64,000 bases of DNA, taken from assembly GCF_001766835.1 (NCBI RefSeq), contig NZ_LKEU01000031.1:62001-126000 (forward strand). Reading direction: 5' to 3'. This DNA comes from Acetobacterium wieringae (GTDB lineage: Bacteria; Bacillota; Clostridia; Eubacteriales; Eubacteriaceae). The notes under the pieces were generated by a model. It was not told the DNA's origin. It searched no databases and was given only the letters and a program-made list of their open reading frames with translations. The translations under genes and the position numbers were made by a program. Below are positions 17,917-26,850 of the stretch, piece by piece. Numbering within the stretch: position 1 is the first letter of the stretch; each line of letters begins with the position of its first letter.

Positions 17917-17954
17917 TTTAGCAAGCAGCAATGTACTCATTACTGCTTGCTAAA
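17917..17954 (-). other. Intercistronic stem-loop between binding protein and permease genes
   Basis: TTTAGCAAGCAG (17917-17928) is perfectly complementary to CTGCTTGCTAAA (17943-17954). On the minus strand it is not followed by a long T run. It looks more like an mRNA-stabilising or partially terminating hairpin that raises binding-protein levels. Confidence 0.6.
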
Positions 17955-17973
17955 TCGTTTCTATTTAAGTTAC

Positions 17974-18966
17974 TTATTTTGCGGTAATCACGTATTGCTG
18001 AAGATCCGCAGGAATCGTTAAGCCAATTTCCTGTGCGACGGCACCATTAATGGCATATTCAAACTTTGTTGCTGATTCAATCGGCATGGTTGCCGGTTCA
18101 GCTTCACCCTTTAGAATTTTAACAGCCATTAAACCAGTCTGGTAACCTAGATCTGAGTAGGAAATTCCCAAGGTCGCCAGTCCACCGGATTCCACCATTC
18201 CGGCTTCACCACAAATGACTGGAGTTTTTGACTGTGAAGTAATGCTTTGAACCTGAGGCATAGCTGAGGCGAAAACATTGTCAGTCGGAATGTAGATGGC
18301 ATCGCATTGGCTGACGATCGATCGAGTTGCCTGTTGCACGTCATTGGAGTTAGTAACCGTTACTTCGACATATTTCAGGCCAAGTTTTTCAATGGCTTCT
18401 TTGGCAATTTTTGCCTGGATGACTGAATTATCTTCACTGGATGTATACAGGACACCAACAGTTTTAGCGGTGGGTACCAGTTTTACCAGCAGATCAATTT
18501 GTTCTTTAATCGGATTCATGTCGGTGGTACCGCTGACATTTCCACCGGGTGCTTCGTTTGAAGACACCAGACGAGCCGCTTCATAATCAGTGATGGCCGT
18601 TCCCAGAATCGGGATTTCAGTCGTTTTACCAGCGATGGCCTGAGCTGCCGGTGTGGCAATGGCCAGAACCATATCAACCTTGTTGCTGACAAAACGATCA
18701 CTGATGGTTGACAGATTACTTTGATCGCCCTGGGCATTTTGAACATCCAGGGTGATCTTATCCCCATCCGTATAACCATTGTCAGCCAGGGCAGTCACAA
18801 AGCCTTCCCGGGCTGCATCAAGGGCTACGTGGTCAACGTATTGAACAATCCCTATGGTGGCACTTTTGCTGTCATTTTTTGTCGCCATGCTTGAACAGCC
18901 AGCGCCTAATGCGACCACAGCAGCAACAGCCAGCACAGCCATTAATTTTTTACCGTGTTTTTTCAT
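17974..18966 (-). CDS. ABC transporter substrate-binding lipoprotein (predicted tyrosine/aromatic uptake)
   Basis: This 330-residue lipoprotein starts MKKHGKKLMAV, eight bases after GGAGG; upstream in-frame ATGs overlap the ribosome site. A signal peptide ends in the lipobox LGAGC. The mature part is an ABC_sub_bind (DUF534-like) domain with SATIGIVQYVDHVALDAAREGF and GVLYTSSEDNS. Members include the tryptophan-binding TrpX. The upstream T-box has a Tyr codon in the specifier position, so I predict tyrosine or a related aromatic compound as ligand. That ligand is inference. Confidence 0.85.
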   Translation of the reverse strand: MKKHGKKLMAVLAVAAVVALGAGCSSMATKNDSKSATIGIVQYVDHVALDAAREGFVTALADNGYTDGDKITLDVQNAQGDQSNLSTISDRFVSNKVDMVLAIATPAAQAIAGKTTEIPILGTAITDYEAARLVSSNEAPGGNVSGTTDMNPIKEQIDLLVKLVPTAKTVGVLYTSSEDNSVIQAKIAKEAIEKLGLKYVEVTVTNSNDVQQATRSIVSQCDAIYIPTDNVFASAMPQVQSITSQSKTPVICGEAGMVESGGLATLGISYSDLGYQTGLMAVKILKGEAEPATMPIESATKFEYAINGAVAQEIGLTIPADLQQYVITAK

Positions 18967-19034
18967 TTTCATTTCCTCCATTTTCATTTTTATTCAATCA
19001 AACCTTTTCAGGCTGAATTGTTCGCTTTTTACAC

Positions 19035-19300
19035 AAAAAAAATTCGTCTCTGTCTAACAGGGACGAACACAAATTCGCGGTACCACCTTGCCTTTGATGC
19101 GCATGCATCACACTCTGAAAGCAACCTAAAGTCACTTAACCACGGTAACGGTTGGTATCCGGCTCAGCCTACCGGGCAGTGCCTTTCGGTGAGCAGCTCT
19201 CAGGATGTATTCATAACGACGTCTTGCTTCCTCGCACCTACCGAAAGCTCTCTGTAAAGATCATCCTGTTATTACTCGTTCCTGGTCATCACTTTATTGT
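19035..19300 (-). promoter_or_regulatory. T-box leader with Tyr specifier upstream of the ABC importer
   Basis: The minus strand carries AAGGTGGTACCGCG (about 19075-19088) and a terminator (TTCGTC...GACGAA, about 19043-19066) with a T run. Stem I closes CAGGAT/ATCCTG, and the specifier loop GAATACA places TAC (Tyr) at 19207-19209. The usual specifier position supports tyrosine over other readings. Confidence 0.85.
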
Positions 19301-19305
19301 TTTTT

Positions 19306-19334
19306 ATTATATTGATATGGGTCGAATTTGTCAA
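19306..19334 (-). promoter_or_regulatory. Promoter of the T-box/ABC importer operon
   Basis: On the minus strand TTGACA (19329-19334) and TATAAT (19306-19311) are 17 bp apart, a consensus sigma-A promoter. It lies inside the stem-loop that follows thrS. Confidence 0.8.
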
Positions 19335-19359
19335 CCATTATTGCAAATTCGACCCATAT
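19315..19359 (-). terminator. Stem-loop downstream of thrS
   Basis: ATATGGGTCGAATTTG pairs with CAAATTCGACCCATAT around a 12-base loop. The stem is long and perfect, but only a weak T-rich tail follows on the minus strand. It probably ends thrS transcripts while also containing the -35 of the next operon. Confidence 0.6.
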
Positions 19360-19369
19360 TATTCCTGGA

Positions 19370-21286
19370 TTAGTCTAAGGTTAATGACTTTGTTTTGATT
19401 TTTTCAATCAGCTTTTCTTTGAGATCCGCCAGACTGATCAGACCAGCATCCCCAGTATCCCGGATTCGCAGCGCCAGGTCACCACCTTCGGCTTCCTTGT
19501 CACCAACCACCAGCATATAAGGCACTTTTTGCATCTGTGCTTCCCGGATTCGGTAACCCAACTTTTCATCCCGGCCATCCACTGAAGCCCGAACTCCAAT
19601 GGCGGTCAGTTGGTCAGCAATGCCTTTGGCAAAATCATGATGGGCATCAGCAACCGGAATAATCATTACCTGTACCGGCGCCAGCCAGAGCGGGAACTTC
19701 CCGGCAAAATGCTCAATCAGAATACCAAAGAACCGCTCGATACTGCCGAGAATGGTACGATGGACAATAACCGGACGGTGTTTTTCGCCGTCAGAGCCAA
19801 TGTAGTTTAAATCAAAACGTTCCGGCATCTGAAAATCCAGCTGGATGGTACCACATTGCCAGGTTCGGCCGAGGCTGTCTTCCAGATGGAAGTCAATTTT
19901 AGGGCCATAGAAAGCCCCATCGCCAGGGTTTAAGCGATAGTTGATTTCTTTCTTTTCCAATGCGTTTCTTAAAGCATCAGTAGCGATTTCCCAGACTTCA
20001 TCGGAACCAATGGCTTTTTCCGGCTTGGTTGATAATTCGACCTTATAGTTAAAACCAAACACCCGGTAAACATCATCAGCCAGATCAATCACCTTGATGA
20101 CTTCGGCTTCGATTTGTTCGGGTGTCATAAAGATATGGGCATCATCCTGAGTAAAGTTTCGCACCCGCATCAAGCCATGAAGCGCCCCATGTAGTTCGTG
20201 GCGGTGAACCAGACCCAGTTCGGCCATCTTTAAGGGCAGATCCCGATAAGAATGGCCTTTGCGTTTATAGACCAGCATGCCGCCGGGGCAATTCATTGGT
20301 TTTACCGCATAGGAGGCGTCATCTATTTCAGTAAAATACATGTTTTCCTGATAATGATCCCAATGGCCGGAACGTTTCCACAGATCGGCATTTAAAATGA
20401 TGGGCGTTTTAATTTCCTGATAGCCCCGCAACTGATGTTCCTGTCGCCAGAAATTCTCCAGTTCGTTGCGGATAATCATCCCCTTGGGGTGGAAAAATGG
20501 GAAGCCCGGGCCTTCTTCCTGAAGCGAGAAAAGATCCAGCTCTTTTCCCAGCTTACGGTGATCCCGTTTTTTGGCTTCTTCCAACCGGGTTAAGTAAGCT
20601 TCCAGTTCACTTTTTTTAGGGAAGCTGATTCCATAGATCCGCTGCAGCATTTTATTTTTTTCATCTCCCCGCCAGTAGGCACCAGCCAGACTGAGCAGTT
20701 TAATGGCCTTAATCCCACTGAGGTTTTGAATATGGGGGCCAGCACACAGATCCGAGAATTCCCCCTGTGAATAGAAGCTGATAATGGCATCTTCCGGGAG
20801 GTTTTCGATCAGCTCGGCTTTGTAAATTTCGCCTTCAGCATTAACTTTAGCCAGCGCCTCATTACGGCTTAACTCGTAACGGTTGATTTCCAAGCCTTCC
20901 TTAACGATCTTGCCCATTTCCTTTTCAATTTTTTCCATGATTTCCGGGGTGATAATTACATCCACATCAATATCATAGTAAAAACCGTTCTCAATCGCCG
21001 GGCCAATGGCCAGTTTAGCTTGAGGATAAAGCCGTTTAACCGCCTGGGCCAGAAGATGGGAACCAGTATGCCAAAAGGCGTGCTTACCGCCCTCATCTTC
21101 AAATTTCAGCAGATTAAGGGTGGCATCTTCATTAATGACCTGGCGGATATCAACAACCTCACCGTTTAGTTCTCCAGCCAGGGTATTTTTAGCTAATCCC
21201 GGACTGATATCATTGGCCACTTCAAGCACTGTAATTCCGGGTTCATAAGTCTTTATGGATCCGTCTTTTAACGTAATAGTAATCAT
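19370..21286 (-). CDS. thrS: Threonyl-tRNA synthetase
   Basis: This 638-residue class II synthetase starts MITITLKDG at 21286, after AAGGAGAATAAA. A 12-codon longer frame lacks a ribosome site. Domain order: TGS (1-65), the editing/SAD domain with HTGSHLLAQAVKRLYP, the catalytic core with MNCPGGMLVYKRKGHSYRDLPLKMAELGLVHRHE and the C-terminal anticodon-binding domain. It is controlled by a Thr T-box upstream. Confidence 0.97.
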   Translation of the reverse strand: MITITLKDGSIKTYEPGITVLEVANDISPGLAKNTLAGELNGEVVDIRQVINEDATLNLLKFEDEGGKHAFWHTGSHLLAQAVKRLYPQAKLAIGPAIENGFYYDIDVDVIITPEIMEKIEKEMGKIVKEGLEINRYELSRNEALAKVNAEGEIYKAELIENLPEDAIISFYSQGEFSDLCAGPHIQNLSGIKAIKLLSLAGAYWRGDEKNKMLQRIYGISFPKKSELEAYLTRLEEAKKRDHRKLGKELDLFSLQEEGPGFPFFHPKGMIIRNELENFWRQEHQLRGYQEIKTPIILNADLWKRSGHWDHYQENMYFTEIDDASYAVKPMNCPGGMLVYKRKGHSYRDLPLKMAELGLVHRHELHGALHGLMRVRNFTQDDAHIFMTPEQIEAEVIKVIDLADDVYRVFGFNYKVELSTKPEKAIGSDEVWEIATDALRNALEKKEINYRLNPGDGAFYGPKIDFHLEDSLGRTWQCGTIQLDFQMPERFDLNYIGSDGEKHRPVIVHRTILGSIERFFGILIEHFAGKFPLWLAPVQVMIIPVADAHHDFAKGIADQLTAIGVRASVDGRDEKLGYRIREAQMQKVPYMLVVGDKEAEGGDLALRIRDTGDAGLISLADLKEKLIEKIKTKSLTLD

Positions 21287-21374
21287 TTTATTCTCCTTTG
21301 TTTTGGCGTTTATTGTGAGCATTCAGGGAATCTTAACGATCCGACTGATAAAACCATTTTAATTTAAAAAACAA

Positions 21375-21650
21375 AAAAGCCCCTTTGTCAAACAAAGGGA
21401 CGTCTCAACGCGGTTCCACCCAATTTGATTCATTTTCATGAATCCACTTAAGTTCTGAATAACGGTCAGCACCGTAAAACCTTACTGTATTGAAAGTACC
21501 CAAGGTAACATTTCAAATTATTTCAGGCTTCGACTCCAAGGTGGTTTTCAATTATCTGTTGTATAAGCAATTACAGCCAGGTTGCCTACTCTCTGAAACA
21601 TCGGGATAACTTACTCGTCCTTATCAGCGTCTTTTTTTATTTTTATTGTC
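21375..21650 (-). promoter_or_regulatory. T-box leader (tRNA-Thr) of thrS
   Basis: The minus strand has TGGGTGGAACCGCG (about 21409-21422), a variant T-box core with UGGA, and a terminator hairpin CCCTTTGT/ACAAAGGG (21381-21400) with a T run. The specifier loop GAAAACCA gives ACC (Thr) at 21543-21545. Confidence 0.9.
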
Positions 21651-21654
21651 TATC

Positions 21655-21683
21655 AGTATAACCTTTATCTAGCAGGGAATCAA
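21655..21683 (-). promoter_or_regulatory. Promoter of the thrS T-box leader
   Basis: Minus-strand TTGATT (21678-21683) and TATACT (21655-21660) are 17 bp apart, just upstream of the T-box stem I. Confidence 0.65.
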
Positions 21684-21706
21684 TACTTTTCAGAAAATTT
21701 AATATT

Positions 21707-23419
21707 TTATTCAACAACAATGTGCGATCCCGTTGCTGAAAAGACCACTAATCCCGTTTGCTCTGCTGTTGATAACGGCGCTCCGGAGAGGCGGCTAAGA
21801 AAGGCTGCTGAAAAATATTGAAACTTGACCTGAGTATAAATCTTTTTAGGTGCCTGATCAATAAAATCAGACAGATATTTCTCAATATTCTGCGGCTCTT
21901 TTAAAAACTCAAAGATCCATTCTTTATCTGGAGTCTGATCACACATACCCATTGGCATTCTGAAATTTCCCTGGGTGAGCCAATCGTATCGAAGACACTC
22001 GCCAATCTGATCGACCTTTTTGTGATCCCTGAAAAATTCGTGCAAAATAGCAAAGAGTTGTTCCTTTGATTTGCCCACATCATAATAGCCCTGATCTTCC
22101 CAATGACAGGAAAACGCTTCAAAAAAATCAAAGGGAGTAAGAAAAATCTTGTCCGCAAAAATATAGTTCATGCTTTGTTTAAAGTCGCCACTATTGTAGT
22201 ACCGATCGACTAATACTTCAATTTGACGTAATTGAGAAAGCTCTTCTGCGCTAATATACTTATTTGAAATAATTTCATAGGGCGGAAAGCTGGCATACTG
22301 ATACTGATGAATTAGCGCCTCGCTGCGAATCCGGGTACCTTTTAAACATTTAAGAAAGCCCACCTGCAGCATATCTGGGGCAAGAGCGATCACATGATTA
22401 AAGGATTCCTTGAAACTATCGTAGTTCTCAAAAGGTAAGCCGGCAATCAGATCCAGATGAATGTGGATATTCTGTGGCATTAGCAGTTTTTTTACATGGT
22501 CACCGGTTCGGGTCACACTGATTTTTCGGCCAATGGCAGCTAGAGTTTCCGGAGCCGTACTCTGGACGCCAATTTCAAATTGAATCAATCCCGACGGGGC
22601 TGTCTTAAGTAAGTTAATCATCTCGTTATCAATCAGGTCGCCGGTCATTTCAAAGTGAAAATTTGTTGGCCCGCCACGCTTAATCAGATGGGCAAATATT
22701 CTTTTGGCCCGACCGACGTCGCAGTTAAAGGTGCGATCCACCAGTTTGACCTGCTTGACCCCCACCGCAATAAAGAAATCCAATTCTGCAAAGACCCGAT
22801 CCAGTCCCAGCAAATTTAACCCTTGCTTAGCCGAAGACAAACAATATGAACAGCAAAACGGACAGCCCCGCATGGTTTCGTAGTAAATGATTTTATGCTT
22901 AAGGCTGGCCATATCCACATTACTATAAGGAAACACCAATTGACTTAGGGGTACCGCTTCAGTATCAGGATTTTCGACAACGTGCCCCGCTGAACTGCGA
23001 TAACAAAGTCCCGGAATTTTATTGAGGCCTTCGTGATAATTACCAGACTCCAGTAGCGCTTTTAGTTTGGCTTCCCCTTCGCCCTGAATAATCCGGTCAC
23101 AAAAAAGATAAGCCTTTAGCAGCGCCACTCCATCAAAACTAACCTCGGGGCCACCAAAAATAATCTCAACCTGGGGTTTCGCTTTTTTAATGACTTCTGC
23201 CAGCTTAACTACCATCTCCATATTCCAGATATAGCAGGAGAAACCAATTCGTCTGGTATTTTGATCCAGAAGCAACTTAACAATCCGATGAAAGGGATCA
23301 TTAATTGACATTTCTACAATTTCGACATCAAAATTCGGCAGCTGCGCTTTTAAAGAACGCACCCCCAAATTCGTATGGATATATTTGGCATTAATAGCTA
23401 CTAGGACAAGATCTTTCAC
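21707..23419 (-). CDS. B12-binding-domain radical SAM protein (DUF4080 type)
   Basis: This 570-residue protein has an N-terminal cobalamin-binding-like domain (about 1-130; VLVAINAKYIHTNLGVRSL and GGPEVSF). A radical SAM core with CPFCCSYC (CxxxCxxC) near residue 190 follows. The C-terminal part (about 380-570) fits DUF4080. The family is widespread in clostridia, but its substrate is unknown. It is monocistronic between thrS and ychF. Confidence 0.85.
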   Translation of the reverse strand: MKDLVLVAINAKYIHTNLGVRSLKAQLPNFDVEIVEMSINDPFHRIVKLLLDQNTRRIGFSCYIWNMEMVVKLAEVIKKAKPQVEIIFGGPEVSFDGVALLKAYLFCDRIIQGEGEAKLKALLESGNYHEGLNKIPGLCYRSSAGHVVENPDTEAVPLSQLVFPYSNVDMASLKHKIIYYETMRGCPFCCSYCLSSAKQGLNLLGLDRVFAELDFFIAVGVKQVKLVDRTFNCDVGRAKRIFAHLIKRGGPTNFHFEMTGDLIDNEMINLLKTAPSGLIQFEIGVQSTAPETLAAIGRKISVTRTGDHVKKLLMPQNIHIHLDLIAGLPFENYDSFKESFNHVIALAPDMLQVGFLKCLKGTRIRSEALIHQYQYASFPPYEIISNKYISAEELSQLRQIEVLVDRYYNSGDFKQSMNYIFADKIFLTPFDFFEAFSCHWEDQGYYDVGKSKEQLFAILHEFFRDHKKVDQIGECLRYDWLTQGNFRMPMGMCDQTPDKEWIFEFLKEPQNIEKYLSDFIDQAPKKIYTQVKFQYFSAAFLSRLSGAPLSTAEQTGLVVFSATGSHIVVE

Positions 23420-23613
23420 GGTAACCTCCAGGTCTTCGGGGATTTAAGTCTGGGAATAAGTTAATAAAAAAATTCTTTGCTGCCGAGTTGTTACACCTCT
23501 TAATACTCTGCTTAGATGAATAGAAGCAGACAGTACCGTTTGCCCTGGATAGTAATTATCCAGCGTAAATGGCAGCAACGCTCACGGCAATTAAATAAAT
23601 CAAACGATATTTG

Positions 23614-24711
23614 TTATACATTAAAGCGGAAAAAAGTTACGTCGCCATCTTTCATGACATACTCTTTACCTTCTACCCGGGTCACGCCACTTTCTTTGGC
23701 TTTTACTTCCGAACCGGCTTCAACCAGCTGATCGAAACTGGTGATTTCAGCTCGAATAAAACCCCGCTCAATATCGCTGTGTATTTTTCCGGCAGCCTGG
23801 GGTGCCTTCGTACCTTCGGTAACTGTCCAGGCCCGAATTTCCTGGGGGCCAGCGGTTAAAAAAGTAATCAGCCCCAGCAGTTTATAGCCAGAGCGAATAA
23901 CCTGATCCAGGCCTGATTCGTCCAAACCCATATCAGATAAAAACTCCGTCTTTTCGACTTCGTCAAACTGGGCGATTTCTTCTTCAATTTTAGCCGATAT
24001 TTTAATGATGTCTTTATGACTGCCGGAGTGGTTTTCCCGCACTGTTGCTTTTAAACGGGTTACCATATCATTATCTTCATGGAGATCATCTTCAGAAACG
24101 TTGGCGATATACAGTACCGGCTTGATGGAAATCAGCTGAATGGTTTGGATAAATTCCCATTCATCCGCAGAAAAATCCTCATCATTGGGCATTTTGCCAC
24201 CTTCTAGGATTTCCCGCAGCCGCATCGCCACCTCAATATTTGCCTTTTCCTGAGGATTGGTCTTGGCCAACTTTTTATTTTTTTCTATCCGTCGATCTAG
24301 CATTTCAATGTCAGCAAAGATCAATTCCAGATTAATGGTTTCCAGATCATCAATGGGATCAATTTTTCCTTCCACATGCACCACGTTGTCATCTTCAAAA
24401 CAACGAACCACATGGACTATGGCATCAACCTCCCGAATATGTGAAAGAAACTTGTTGCCCAGCCCTTCCCCCTTGCTTGCGCCTCGTACCAGACCAGCAA
24501 TATCCACAAATTCGATGGTGGTGGGAATAACCTTTTTAGAATTGTACATTTTTTCCAAAATCGCCAGACGGGGGTCCGGTACAGTGACAACCCCGATATT
24601 GGGATCAATCGTACAAAATGGATAATTGGCAGACTCTGCTCCGGCCTTGGTTAATGCATTAAATATGGTGCTTTTCCCAACATTGGGTAAGCCAACGATT
24701 CCTATCTTCAT
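23614..24711 (-). CDS. ychF: Redox/ribosome-associated GTPase/ATPase YchF
   Basis: This 365-residue Obg-family P-loop protein has G1 GLPNVGKSTIFNAL, G2/G3 region NYPFCTIDPNIGVV and VDIAGLVRGASKGEGLGNKFLSHIREVDAIVHVVRCF. A coiled-coil insertion and a C-terminal TGS domain (TVTEGTKAPQAAGKIHSDIERGF) follow. YchF prefers ATP and associates with ribosomes. Confidence 0.97.
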   Translation of the reverse strand: MKIGIVGLPNVGKSTIFNALTKAGAESANYPFCTIDPNIGVVTVPDPRLAILEKMYNSKKVIPTTIEFVDIAGLVRGASKGEGLGNKFLSHIREVDAIVHVVRCFEDDNVVHVEGKIDPIDDLETINLELIFADIEMLDRRIEKNKKLAKTNPQEKANIEVAMRLREILEGGKMPNDEDFSADEWEFIQTIQLISIKPVLYIANVSEDDLHEDNDMVTRLKATVRENHSGSHKDIIKISAKIEEEIAQFDEVEKTEFLSDMGLDESGLDQVIRSGYKLLGLITFLTAGPQEIRAWTVTEGTKAPQAAGKIHSDIERGFIRAEITSFDQLVEAGSEVKAKESGVTRVEGKEYVMKDGDVTFFRFNV

Positions 24712-24839
24712 TATTACCTCTTTCTTATTTTCGTCTAAAACATTTCTCCTGACATTTAAAAAGGTGGGTTTTCCCGTTCCCTTGGAACAAGAAGTACCAC
24801 CATTTCAAATTTGGTCAGCGCTTTTTTGTAAACAGACGT

Positions 24840-25184
24840 CTATCGATTGACAACAGTGTTTTTCCATAATTTTTCGAGATTATAAAACTCCCGTTCTTCA
24901 GCATGGAAGATATGGACAATCACATCGTAGTAGTCCAGCAAAATCCAGCGGGCTTCACGTAAACCTTCAACCCCTTTAGGAAAGATCTCCAGTTTTTGGG
25001 CCTCATACTCAATATTTTCGGCGATCGCCTTGACCTGTCGCTCAGAGCTACCACTGGCAATAACAAAATAATTTGCAATGGAGGTCATCTCCGTAACATC
25101 GATGACTTCAATATCATCGCCATTTTTTGCTTCAATCCACTCTTTAATCTTTTGTGCAAATTCATCTGGATTAATAATGATCAC
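24840..25184 (-). CDS. rsfS: Ribosomal silencing factor RsfS
   Basis: This 114-residue RsfS/Iojap protein binds L14 and blocks subunit joining under starvation. Motifs include DIEVIDVTEMTSIANYFVIASGSS and GLREARWILLDYYDVIVHIFHAEEREFYNLEKLW. It is downstream of yqeK in the usual nadD-yqeK-rsfS order. Confidence 0.96.
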   Translation of the reverse strand: MIIINPDEFAQKIKEWIEAKNGDDIEVIDVTEMTSIANYFVIASGSSERQVKAIAENIEYEAQKLEIFPKGVEGLREARWILLDYYDVIVHIFHAEEREFYNLEKLWKNTVVNR

Positions 25185-25219
25185 TCACTTTCTTTTTTTA
25201 ATTTCTTGATTACTTTTTT

Positions 25220-25792
25220 TCATAGATTTCTGGTTTTAATCAGCAAATCATTTCGTGCTTCAAGGGTATGCTTATGAAGCAGCGCACCAATTTTTACGAC
25301 ATGGCAGATACAATTGGATAATGCCAGTATAACTGCCTGATCAAGATCTGTTTTTGCTGCCGCTCGAATGGCCTCAACCCCAGGAAAAGATCGGTCTTTT
25401 TCGATATAATCAGCCAAATAAACAATCTTGTCCAGGGTGCTCATTTTCTTACACCCGGTGGTGTGATAACACACCGCATGTTGAATCGCCACATCGGTGA
25501 TGCCATAGCGTTCTTCAACTAATACCGCACCCACCGGGCCATGAAGTAATTGGGGATCATGGCGACTGACCCGGTCGACTTTAATCTGATGCTTTTTGGC
25601 ATAGCCGAGAAGCTTTTCGTCCGGCATATTTTTGGCACAGTCATGCAGTAGTGCCGCCAGTCTGGCCTGATTAAGGTCAACCCCAAAACGACTCGCCAGT
25701 TGTTCAGCCGCCGCAACCACGTTAATTGTATGGCGAAAGCGTTTTGGACTCAGCTTATTTTCAAGATCTGTAGTGATCTCAGTCCAGTTCAT
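25220..25792 (-). CDS. yqeK: YqeK-type HD-domain hydrolase (Ap4A hydrolase family)
   Basis: The 190-residue frame from ATG 25792 overlaps the nadD end by 14 bp. A longer in-frame reading runs antisense-free through nadD and is rejected. HD-domain metal ligands are visible in RFRHTINV, LLHDCAKNM, HGPVGAVL and YLADYIEKDR. YqeK enzymes cleave diadenosine tetraphosphate. The operon with nadD and rsfS is strongly conserved in Firmicutes. Confidence 0.93.
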   Translation of the reverse strand: MNWTEITTDLENKLSPKRFRHTINVVAAAEQLASRFGVDLNQARLAALLHDCAKNMPDEKLLGYAKKHQIKVDRVSRHDPQLLHGPVGAVLVEERYGITDVAIQHAVCYHTTGCKKMSTLDKIVYLADYIEKDRSFPGVEAIRAAAKTDLDQAVILALSNCICHVVKIGALLHKHTLEARNDLLIKTRNL

Positions 25793-26420
25793 GTTGATCC
25801 CCATGTGTCCCATTTGGCAAATAGAGGCCCTGGTCGTGGATATAGGCTTCCACCGGATCGGGTAAGAGGTACCGGATGGAATAACCATTCTTAATCCGGG
25901 AGCGGATATCGGAAGAGGCGATGTCCATTTCCGTGGCGTAAAGCTTAAATATCGATGCCCCATAAATCTCCTGAAGTTCTTTGATCCGCATATCCAGGCG
26001 ATCATGGCTATAGCCCGGGCGGAAGGTGGTAATGAACTTTACCGACTTAAGTAGCTCCGGCGCACCCTTCCACAAGGTAATCTCAAACATTAAATCGGCC
26101 CCGGCAATAAAATAAAAATCACAGTCCGGGTATATTTCTTTAATGCTATTAATCGTGTCAATGGTATAGGTGATGCCACTCTGGTCGATTTCATGGGTTA
26201 ATATCTCAAAACGATCGTTGCTGGCAATGGCCAGTTCCACCATTTTTAACCGGTGTTCTCTGGCAATTTCATCTTGCGATAATTTAAATGGGTTATTCCC
26301 AGTGGGAATAAACAAAACCTTATCCAACTCATATTGATCCCGAGCCGACTCTGCCAACAGCAGATGACCCGTATGGATGGGATTAAAACTTCCTCCCAGA
26401 AGACCGATTTTTTTCTTCAT
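25779..26420 (-). CDS. nadD: Nicotinate-nucleotide adenylyltransferase
   Basis: This 213-residue enzyme of NAD synthesis converts nicotinate mononucleotide to deamido-NAD. The nucleotidyltransferase motif GGSFNPIHTGHLLLA is at residues 9-23, and the C-terminal ISSTDIR-type motif reads IASSDIRSRIKNG. It overlaps yqeK and follows yhbY by 16 bp. Confidence 0.97.
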   Translation of the reverse strand: MKKKIGLLGGSFNPIHTGHLLLAESARDQYELDKVLFIPTGNNPFKLSQDEIAREHRLKMVELAIASNDRFEILTHEIDQSGITYTIDTINSIKEIYPDCDFYFIAGADLMFEITLWKGAPELLKSVKFITTFRPGYSHDRLDMRIKELQEIYGASIFKLYATEMDIASSDIRSRIKNGYSIRYLLPDPVEAYIHDQGLYLPNGTHGDQHELD

Positions 26421-26436
26421 CTCAAACCTTTACTTT

Positions 26437-26799
26437 TTATGAATTAGTGAATTTTCGTGATGGGCTTAATGATTTTTTCTTAACCCGTTTGATGGGTTTT
26501 GCATTTTTAGTGGGAACCTCAATTTTCGTTTTTAATAAATTCTTTTTATAAAGAATAAATTTGTTACCGATGGTGCAGACAATCTCCGCTTTGGTGGCAG
26601 CGGCCAATTCCCGGGCGACGTCACCAACTTCTTCCATGGAGTTATTCTGAACCTTTCCCTTGATTAACTCCCGGGCAATGATGGCATCTCTAGTCTGCAC
26701 AATAACTTGCTCGGTAACGCCTTCCTTGCCAACGAAAATGATATCAGGGATATCCATGGCCAGCTTTCTTAAATAACTTCTTTGTTTACTTGTTAACAT
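26437..26799 (-). CDS. yhbY: YhbY-type CRM-domain RNA-binding protein
   Basis: This 120-residue protein begins with the CRS1-YhbY fold (LTSKQRSYLRKLAMDIPDIIFVGKEGVT, later GKVQNNSMEE). YhbY binds pre-50S particles. A basic tail (about 95-120) extends past the CRM domain. It lies between obgE and nadD in a block of ribosome-assembly genes. Confidence 0.93.
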   Translation of the reverse strand: MLTSKQRSYLRKLAMDIPDIIFVGKEGVTEQVIVQTRDAIIARELIKGKVQNNSMEEVGDVARELAAATKAEIVCTIGNKFILYKKNLLKTKIEVPTKNAKPIKRVKKKSLSPSRKFTNS

Positions 26800-26850
26800 T
26801 TTTTCTCAACTTTCTACGACGCTATTATAGCATATTATTATGGGCAAAAT

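Noticed and set aside
25793..26005. N-terminal extension of YqeK across nadD
   Set aside because: It lies wholly within nadD in another frame, and the residues do not match the YqeK family.
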